From contig NZ_NKYF01000004.1 in NCBI RefSeq assembly GCF_002262885.1, forward strand, positions 248,710-312,709: DNA of 64,000 nt, written 5' to 3'. Position 1 is the first letter of the stretch, and each line of letters opens with the position of its first letter. Positions 63,301-64,000 of the stretch are shown here, in pieces. Source of the stretch: Pseudonocardia sp. MH-G8. Lineage in GTDB: Bacteria; Actinomycetota; Actinomycetes; Mycobacteriales; Pseudonocardiaceae. The translations under genes and the position numbers were made by a program. The notes beneath the pieces are model-generated. The model was not told the origin of the DNA. It ran no database searches and saw only the letters and a program-made list of their open reading frames with translations.

Positions 63301-64000
63301 AGCCTGGCCGATCCAGGTGGACCACCGGGACACCGCGGTGCCTACGCCGCTGACGGCCGTCCAGGAACGGCTCGACCAGCTTCTCGAACTCCGCCTTCCG
63401 ATCCCCGGTCAGCTCGAGACGCGGGCCGCTGGTGGCCAGCGAGCCGCTGCGCACCCCAACCGTCACCGCGCCACGCCGGGGCTCACCCGCGCCGACCGGC
63501 GGACCCGCGGGCATCTCGCCGCCGGCCACAACCCGCCGATCCCGGCCGAGGTGGTGGGCGGCCAGGGCGAGGACAGCCAGGTCCACAGCCAGCACGACCC
63601 GTTCGGCCACACCCACCGACAGCAGCAACGGGATCTGCTCCGGATCGCTCACCACGCGCGCTACGAACAGGAGCCACAACGTTCCGATCGAGCCGGCCCA
63701 CGCAGCAACCCGCATCCCGCGGGATTCCGACAGCTGCCTGGCCAGCAGGAAGCCCGATACACGCACCCCCACCGACGCGAGACCGAACGCCGCCAAGTGG
63801 ACCCCGTGGGACAAGCCGCCGACCGGAGTAGCCGGCGACAACGCCATCAGCGCCATCGCCGGCGCCATCAACGCCACCAGGGCCTGCACGAGCCGTGCGC
63901 CCTGCACGCCGGACTTCCCCACCATGACCGCGACCAACGCCGCAGCCGTCCCCACCGCAACCATCGCGGCCGGCACCAGGATCTGTCCGGCGGCCGTGAC
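42398..64000 (-). CDS. Giant multidomain membrane protein (at least 7,192 aa): LysM, FHA-like, PP2C, NUDIX, beta-modules; 5' end outside window
   Basis: One uninterrupted frame covers 21.6 kb. The first start codon inside the window is a GTG at 63976, but the frame stays open to the edge, so residue numbers count from that GTG. Domains by reading: membrane segments (1-160); LysM-type block (about 488-603, WDGSYIVRWGDTFPGIAARF); Pro/Ser linker (606-671); many membrane helices (676-1096); FHA-like domain (1384-1468); PP2C-type phosphatase (2193-2421; GDSR, TDGVSDN, GGRDDKT); membrane/linker module A (about 2516-2794); NUDIX (2883-3020; GLPGGARDGREETD then ERETLEEARID); module B (4020-4316); second LysM block (4618-4731); Pro/Ser/Thr linker; helical stalk; beta-rich modules (5350-7000). 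I noticed cysteines only in IDCDCGERHW beside NUDIX. The function is unknown. An envelope-spanning signalling or effector protein is an inference. Confidence 0.85.
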   Translation of the reverse strand, partial: VTAAGQILVPAAMVAVGTAAALVAVMVGKSGVQGARLVQALVALMAPAMALMALSPATPVGGLSHGVHLAAFGLASVGVRVSGFLLARQLSESRGMRVAAWAGSIGTLWLLFVARVVSDPEQIPLLLSVGVAERVVLAVDLAVLALAAHHLGRDRRVVAGGEMPAGPPVGAGEPRRGAVTVGVRSGSLATSGPRLELTGDRKAEFEKLVEPFLDGRQRRRHRGVPVVHLDRPGFEGFRDVLAYTVVRDGRALAVVRFTDTWAEFRELRRYGLSRSFGRRVQEFEATFLARVGSEDLRFGAAQELVAELDWARMRQRADERGGPSATGVEDSERGSALVGALLGVPVLGVAAYGVAVAVGVSSLVVVGAVATAVLGVVVFRLVRKASPRSDERAARRVGVVGRSGAAVAVSVLLVLGGAVSAPSAGAAVGTESAGHAVAAASDVQRERGPPAVSGVQMAGVGPAAAPPGVSVAAAEVSSEQRVVQRDTQRDVARSGETLPDQLKVQPDDNPYDLAQSLNVPLRSTPDDRRVGLLDANGARFEGADPGLIYPGERLTIPLGWDGSYIVRWGDTFPGIAARFEVDPDRLAQAQVNGFADRDRGKIFAGERLVIPGQPADDGRPGGQGAPQQDRPQQDPGRPVEPSSSPSPSTAPPSSQPSPSSPTVAPVEPSSPPSSAAPSSPPARGPPAGWAGLWLVVAGGGLVVAAVGVVLVRRFVTGLAAAGWRWSVRGLRWIAGGLAGASAAWTHSAAARHWLVAAGFAVVVLGLSLVAIVVGQETASAAAFALRGLLNLLILLKLVPRTSGSRWVLTTALLVTFVVNAGWLTVAAVTGTGAAAVISALFAATAVIFGTSASSAAYNEWQGRGAQPHRVAGGLLTWFGYPVVSNTGIGYYIYQLGWLDFDPLLLTVSTALAVAFGYASVLGMVAARRPGLAGSRYQKVMDGAAAVSLLYWGLFAIWPAHWAPLLIAGVVTGLGLGGWRLLKWRARLTHSPPAVRADLGRGVRAVAPPVAAAGLVVGVLVAVGPALPVLITTVTGFGSVMTLWALHRLLTQPAQRPRGSAGDEAGKAPVALAVVGLLVGVTALVALVAGSLEVAVRVLPFGVALVAVLLWQQRGQRPAASEDHPAARDGRGHPSPARARDALDRADQLLAEAVAVPDSEVGIQAALLGQARRELTDARLLAGPGQDALAAQIAAQLAVVDRRADRTRSLVEQLARRVADPYEFVDVDQRLEALVEITSALISIDGWDSSIPRLSSPQGSSRLDQLITIVELVKPQRDTQLRRPDLREDHRAVLDGLPAVVRLIEQLRLQRALAMSERTASMMISLLEIAEQPWVDARELGISGDQLYVVVELHGQGRLVRSDSDTVVALLPPGAPTRGGEAKGDPRLVSSVGHTFRVPTGGLLAGSHPGVDLPVPGFAGADAAIYLSGDAWYVVALGRGAVRVDGNPITEATRLQDGSRVGFGSADAPDHEYVFRSAPAESTQTGSGDADGESGSVSIRTVVVGIALAGAVAQATHGLAGVPGWVQGVAPFALAAASVGVVLWGARKVAGVVRTGVARWRSRMWQRVPVAELPAAGSAGGPVQLLRLVVGAGRSTTSGAKKKSGVNLSLLRRGKWVPGPGDPEWLAGLSVFFAGLPGMDVLARWAAELQAAGLIVVVRTRRGRVARPSEMLRDLLARAPPAYVVALLGNPAVVLGDDALDTRTADELADALRDGLQRAASDAPVRRLARAVSSFWAAMSLAVHRGVVWVRELAGRLVAGLPRLTWGTEKRVYSPGAQEHAGELDDSVLGLPHVKLVRQDEEGDLAEGQRLTLRKRLVRWWRIAKAAIFNRAATIGPRQRFFSVVTEVPLPGWLEWLGVIEVFVKAYGEVVGGATVLDTAAVGKPHVTKKDNRSLGLFVLFRVEGQLVVLRFARLSGGLVMFTVPGKQIDLVSKMPRLVGFHPRQWLSDWALVRDWSLWSWRVFEFISQAHLLIGVGPGESALPNFLEFRLSLQSVTVTWRGREKKLDLVKGFGFLLRHVGTRLLGMHPEHPPGRVQRGLRRLLPATARAWVRGLPARKAARAAAYDVRKKRRLLARLERLRAAHWSELEVVHQRLAFLQAVLTDLDGPAAPTWYSSLYSAAGVAVGSRELVEGGIGRLERRRAALVVAIRMNGELINEAIESLTAHGAAIPATVAELGPATTVEVPGAAGVVEPGPVGNGGDAVRLLRSGRRVVVMVADQQGVSPRTVPSSQVAVRAGAAATAEQPEAASGVQVGRVVYDAAAAATTPQADATEPDLTGFRAVVVSPSVDSAGDPAARRSDVVLVGVGDSRVYLIDAQGRATLVTVDDNLATEQTVEGAPSSRPASASTRSLGERPAPTAETHTITVVGPALLVVVTDGVSDNFADPSDLAAAVDFDIAVRDPGRAARQLVDAANTLGGRDDKTVVIVGVNTDPSGPARTDRGANPGPGAHGPLSQPRLPDRPAHPLGALSPEDVARAAEAFAAGWRAETAGSQRRANGIGARAPPAVWSPETVSWLGAVPLLRVARIAVAVIVLTGPLLVEGAPMAGAVPASVASMAGLAVATTAWGLVTVGVAVVVGLGVAGWKQRLVDQEGARDDSSRELFDIRLAVLGLLAPLLVVGLSVPMVQPLAVSASVGVLVAVGALIGAGELTRAQLETFRRQVAMVVVLASAPLIGMWTILLGPAQPADGASLAMAAPALGMVAAYLAATRLWRRVDHPDGPRESESSSHEGKSTLLGKVRDSLSSQVGAVEVATLPDGQEGPAAPADRESRGGVAADDAEGTIRESKEAPDGRLVIPLDDEGSVSVGTVLTMAAVVGIGAAAWGFGPAAAFAPGAVAALVVAVPLVVGVLVTALASGRTGSGGPSAEGGLSAERPSAAAADATEPAWTGDDWIDCDCGERHWGRHGAAGLLLTHRAADGTRSVLMQLRSAANQHADTWGLPGGARDGREETDVQAAERETLEEARIDSDQYQVVGRFVDDHGNWSYSWVHAEAGSKLEPTADHESIRLEWVRLDDLEELPLHPGFAASWPQARAALLADDGSSPNSATRRTWSPAVLGADGSSATRPGHDEGSGAGAALLLADPRGVRPLTDGQRRSVQALFAELAGAGWLERGPEHRAVVRQVANAVYRLGRVYGYVLPERLSRGWLGMVADGIPAWVASRADQGGAGWMSGYLFAASLGDRAALSMAVLAAGRGALARLPEGRRDVGTLWTLADWYLDPRLARLVGPVEALLDPFHLPSDAVAAESYAAAWTDLVLLWVSDGSVLTGGRRPGMDEMVQVADLAHRLRVVDDASRAGVLRAATGRLRRAVEHRSVPPAGRKADGDAPWLLPLGVQGADGLPVVVSRADGPAVAAWHLRMVGVVEGRSALRGAEGFRSDPRGTAWSERFAGSGTVFAPDRRGAREPESPVRPPMAVRFTPAWRMADSATLVAYLHSDAVVVSLETAQRRRGRDVLFARLRGRTGLADALETDLGRWARQAGVDAIVDPQGRHLVVNRGALFVEEQPADVRARIAGTEQVLSTGRTDGAERSLPERTDGAERSLPERTDSAERGSAGVAAVLPMLLLGQVGGLVDVVQSVVQSLGQFGPLVGVVLLWSAALAIGEILGMRQRRADRARFRFDRSPAGRVAMATVAEFPEAIWSLEEARTWWSPAARLNGNIFRTYRDEVLSDPASVVWFDDHRIRFSPAAEGYTIGWDGPLRRLGITPTDREQIGLGYRYITAYLLGRGLVDEVFRSIRRDLTPQEEKWFAKTWALWSVAVHLKRAHRLDYHSPEQVLDVLTEAQSDSLSPGYTPYSLTELTGILEWANRLTAAENALRESAIARSATELDEVVEGMGPFRAERGTLRRELQRGLDRRWGRRGLDHRNMQVRDRVRAVVQDLAAWNELSEAGLSESELIERAARLVHWASATAAYESRGWRGSRVDVGARVRADVADAFAQSLPESLRAVLADNGLDVHAIWASVDRPGPDAAGEEGPGRSGGGEAVVHLLSPAERLRAQVGHVGAVVMGALVVPLRAIRGLAASHPRVARAVVVLGLAVALVVGTAVPAAAAPLAAVAGDAVGLLVGAVTFGVIAFVVSWVVVWKRVWVERASPRDGPSAERFRLPPVPIVLVSLNLLALLNLGSYSSTLLAVATALLGGWVVALAGLFAARKLTPAQLDAFRSQVAPVVAVAGALLSEAWIFGLDAVQPVDLLLVFVAPFLGIAVGAISATGLWDPVTDLDEQREPSREPETAPERETEPRGEDAGKRSLLTRVRDALAPHVGGAGVAELPDGQEGPVSPSAPAGPGEGARAASDDAGPTHETRSKEVDGRHVIPLNAEDFYDDSGSAGSESPHGALSTLDRTSPTVIDALGAVLEELHAEGKGWVHEVLPTDAGPLDEGQVLFLVLPGVLAGRLAQRAGLPDLEAEEVVAGLLGYGFTAGTGAGVIALTTVAWLEAGTRGVRHLVVEHEQREIRGGFEGRPDEHEQDRRRIVDAFEAGRRDDGDRDAAFWLDESYREDVAPAAGSLPGGVVTVAAVVGGPGLTLAAAWWWGAVQTAAGGRSTRAPPVVTAASRIRAVVAAFQRWVRRGVAVAIGVLLVGAIGSGLAPAAAQPPPVAGMTSSALAAPSAPTEATAVSRSTGAVMEVRGERPKDLLVQWGDSRSRLVAALGVSEDALVAANPDLFPPGADRDHIEAGWRLKIPEGWNGRWTVQPGDNMSRIAGALGGEPAALVDAQRDRFGDEANRHLIYPGQVFSFPGVQSGPAEPRPAEPGPTRPTPSESLSPTPTPTPSESPSASESPTPEPSRTPGAQDDSGATPGTDGSAQPRAPPDPSVSWVRALLVLGAAALVVGVGAPIVGGIRRWVTDRDARSARRDARIARREALDAVSAARLAAEAADPDDRPARTAELVEAVGQASVAGASDRELARRARWSVSAVRVTVALGQGRLRLAEMPSGAADAPAERAKVRVVRELTTLAAELQTRRRVQRRQTQRAWRLLAELDALVRGTWVGLQAWTAAAERLGAQLEWRGDGAVLLIGAGNRRVRLPEAQVRVAQLGLAEQIDVDVPRRRVALEATAWVSGQLARARRRQPAAGAVEALAAVAEANPARMGDVVAVAEDVLAHNGGLAAARDRRLTPGGRRLVDRVAAKVEEAARRRTALHDDPAPAAGRIRRLVGRLGAMPAGKRAAALDQLWWLVAEQRTVFADADAALDELVSAKAAQDLAAPEDRDRGDRAGIKAADQQDRGAAERRRKSEAAAALAEEATWRTGRSADAYRAARTGSDATARSYAALAEALARGAETGELARLAGAVEWAVAGFREALAAARPPAGAIPAGVPTAHLPHLDELTRSVNAQLAAQRAGRRYTAAELDAKLRASFRDVSSGEGLLLQEPTVRRSVLGWPLRQPRRPVAEVWIGLRVEGVVEVARPTDPRGYGRQASEVMNGALPQGGFSAAASAALSFGSNVGTDTAAVLDLVPVETGWLGAVKALAASTGAKLGVTGSRGRNDSMTTLASGYALGGGVTDNRGPSQLYEGIATWEVGVRGAGAGDWTIRDRVIRSADRSDPARPAHTDLLALWVSHAYQARAPPRTVQLPTEQRQETELPLHAPISVAGRQLLADKTIAELGDRRGRVGDLTRAQVRAFLVDELPGRLGTAVNDRAGLERTVTDDAGLPLAHLVARASVEAIPTDEGGRSGLLIGLPTTQEFLEDLHVWFSSVGGAQSSGRSRGRKGSLSVGLPETGDGRVGPGASVDGGTSRSRSVGSSVGDVAIHPGVHRYSGHTQGYRLALTYTVKVRRLDERDRPEKEVSAVGDAVLRMPEAAAYRYGLPVSARAVEARRADGTVQLRGDLESKAPPGRRPELPEWFGPGGVRDPGHALIRDMVGVSAVRAQVLALLRAEGLVPSKNPAEWPKNRREMAALLANQRAVLEHVTALTLETGYTQAVTSELALTLSDGSVLTTRLLQRWETVGYRGHTPAWTMVGLDIKSSTAGQSGSQSTSTSVSGSGSADVGVGADGNPEPGVQSDEKVSPNTGGNRGRGHSAGRNGGATGNVVTLVESTGTAAVFRMDHQLVVQLHRAGRRVAAVPAGSGAVTADLLFPHDMLPDAPAYAETVTTPTTARTLRRMTTLALDAPGLLERVIAAAEAQLPADYRLDDSAVHQLREFANVLSLRGSLRELLESGLRTRVRAVQTGTGHSRWVPVTLRGRVGASTFMTAADLVLGDINLTLGSNGGDSGTSRGGGFSIALRGAFGWLPFVDSVSVNGSYSGSRNRSWSWLSIWGRERLAIEIGKQHVHHMGLRIDVEVGDAHPSATVDGTVVYAIPARDAMVAYAETGELTMPLEYVSDSVQRYLQGDLTLDGRHSHQLIPRYLRDLDAARNAGLPVHESAPEHTPDALKGRLAADLVADRDAEAGTKPSSDDIEEALATRRSLRAVLDDGRRHYRNPIRAVLAENYRTGMAESLFEDAELVRGGRATNLFGEVRDMVDETAPGVFDRDGVAWSWLTDNLAGTRWRGHIDAMLGPDGFGTRLPVQVAGGVGSDRVEWVDVRIRARFTGDPILVGRTDTVIMLIQDYAYAQGGRSRAAGRTVGGGLATDGGAFGQGLSGSVSTDRSRTSSGDAGEQITTLRGLGSFDGANRIQHGIEFDITVERSAALPGLVPQRLRRRRAPAAPIADTATTNSGTSTVSRTVSGTIVRLVPDGLARRHVELDDRPAPPARVVTSRPFRMPPQVRIDARGAAELGATLRTTLADPRLLGRSGVHENRAELHNATSPVALTSFLPRMVTGDGHFVGRFPVPDHPTQFAEVWLRARLYEEDAAVTGREGVEIRTVFREQRTAGIGETTGQLRPVGRGAEVSNSELGVKISTSHGEQSSRRVAGSGGLRRETTLYERGLASTPRLRMEYELVVRRVTVRDEVVRRVRHERRVPPGVAVAYVTRFDADHQLPYTGVRFGRTAPVDAHLTRRSGSRWPVARWGPGPTTQTGGATYSSGGVGGALATGGGLRAREDRGVLRTLPRHVARTRRVSLREEFPSLSHGLPDHAEIVTWGPGAVGELRRAGVRDPAERLIAFGWRHPVHAPDGLIVLFRHVLEEIDSLVGSGRLDQGWFADLLAYETRFRIEGHTYAADGRSRKAVAADLVERWERARRGGEARAGVDHRPLVDGDLDERRPGPVRWALDLGRAARAAVRRAVVDLRNRGPPRVGSTTADRAPESAADSDEVVP
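51030..51918 (-). repeat. Module B of internal duplication in the giant gene
   Basis: It encodes a hydrophobic stretch, the helix LTPAQLDAFRSQVAPVV, the linker SLLTRVRDALAPHVGG, AELPDGQEGPVSP and RHVIPLNAEDF. Each element recurs in the same order in module A at 55595-56430, so the region arose by an internal duplication. It precedes the second LysM block. Confidence 0.8.
53343..53431 (-). repeat. 33-bp tandem repeat in the giant gene
   Basis: Two full and one partial 33-base units (53343-53375, 53376-53408, 53409-53431) encode repeats of RTDGAERSLPE just before a membrane segment. The unit length is a multiple of three, so copy number can change without breaking the frame. The high nucleotide identity between units suggests recent expansion. 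Confidence 0.85.
55595..56430 (-). repeat. Module A of internal duplication in the giant gene
   Basis: It encodes membrane helices, LTRAQLETFRRQVAMVV, TLLGKVRDSLSSQVGA, TLPDGQEGPAAPA and RLVIPLDDEG. The order and wording match module B (51030-51918) closely. It lies between the phosphatase domain and the NUDIX domain. Confidence 0.8.

Overview
The window is about 64 kb of very GC-rich actinobacterial DNA. The gene order on the minus strand, argS-lysA-hom-thrC-thrB-rho-rpmE-prfA-prmC-tsaC-(glyA)-wecA-atpI-atpZ-atpBEFHAGDC-DUF2550, followed by a PduO-type adenosyltransferase, is the order known from Mycobacterium and relatives. A separate atpF and atpH, frequent GTG starts and the high GC content fit the Pseudonocardia/Amycolatopsis group. 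That family placement is inference; no 16S gene is present.

Layout. (1) 1-1.3 kb, plus strand: the 3' end of a haloalkane dehalogenase gene and a cobalamin adenosyltransferase. (2) 1.6-10.1 kb, minus strand: the complete F1Fo ATP synthase operon with AtpZ- and AtpI-like proteins and a DUF2550 protein. It faces the adenosyltransferase across a field of GCGAGTCGC-type repeats. (3) 10.1-11.45 kb: about 1.4 kb of accessory DNA wedged between atpI and wecA. It carries a degraded second copy of the wecA 3' end, a strong hairpin and a small secreted four-cysteine protein. (4) 11.45-20.25 kb: wecA, glyA with a divergent TetR regulator, then tsaC, prmC, prfA, rpmE and rho (translation and transcription termination). 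(5) 20.6-27.1 kb: threonine and lysine synthesis genes and argS. (6) 27.3-28.85 kb, plus strand: two envelope-associated DUF proteins and a tRNA-Arg(CCG) gene, followed by a terminator and a ruined tyrosine integrase.

(7) From 29 kb onward the DNA is accessory. A cytidylyltransferase / flippase / GMC oxidoreductase operon (30.0-34.1 kb) is preceded by a promoter resembling an envelope-stress ECF sigma site. A degenerate second copy of the same locus (promoter, collapsed cytidylyltransferase remnant, intact flippase) lies at 38.0-39.8 kb. Between the copies are a MerR-controlled MFS transporter/SDR pair and an orphan histidine kinase with a cyclic-nucleotide-binding-type domain. A tryptophanase and a membrane protein of unknown function follow.

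(8) From 42.4 kb to the window edge a single minus-strand reading frame runs for at least 7,192 codons, and its 5' end lies outside the window. It joins membrane segments, two LysM-type blocks, an FHA-like domain, a PP2C-type phosphatase domain, a NUDIX hydrolase domain, an internally duplicated membrane/linker module, and a C-terminal series of beta-rich modules with Ser/Gly/Thr-rich insertions. I noticed cysteines only in a C-D-C motif beside the NUDIX domain. This is the most unusual object here and has no obvious textbook counterpart.

How the parts fit: regions 2-6 are conserved housekeeping functions. Regions 7-8 look like horizontally shaped DNA next to a tRNA gene, directed at the cell envelope (sugar nucleotide, flippase, LysM, membrane signalling). 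All calls are by reading and family knowledge; no database search was run.
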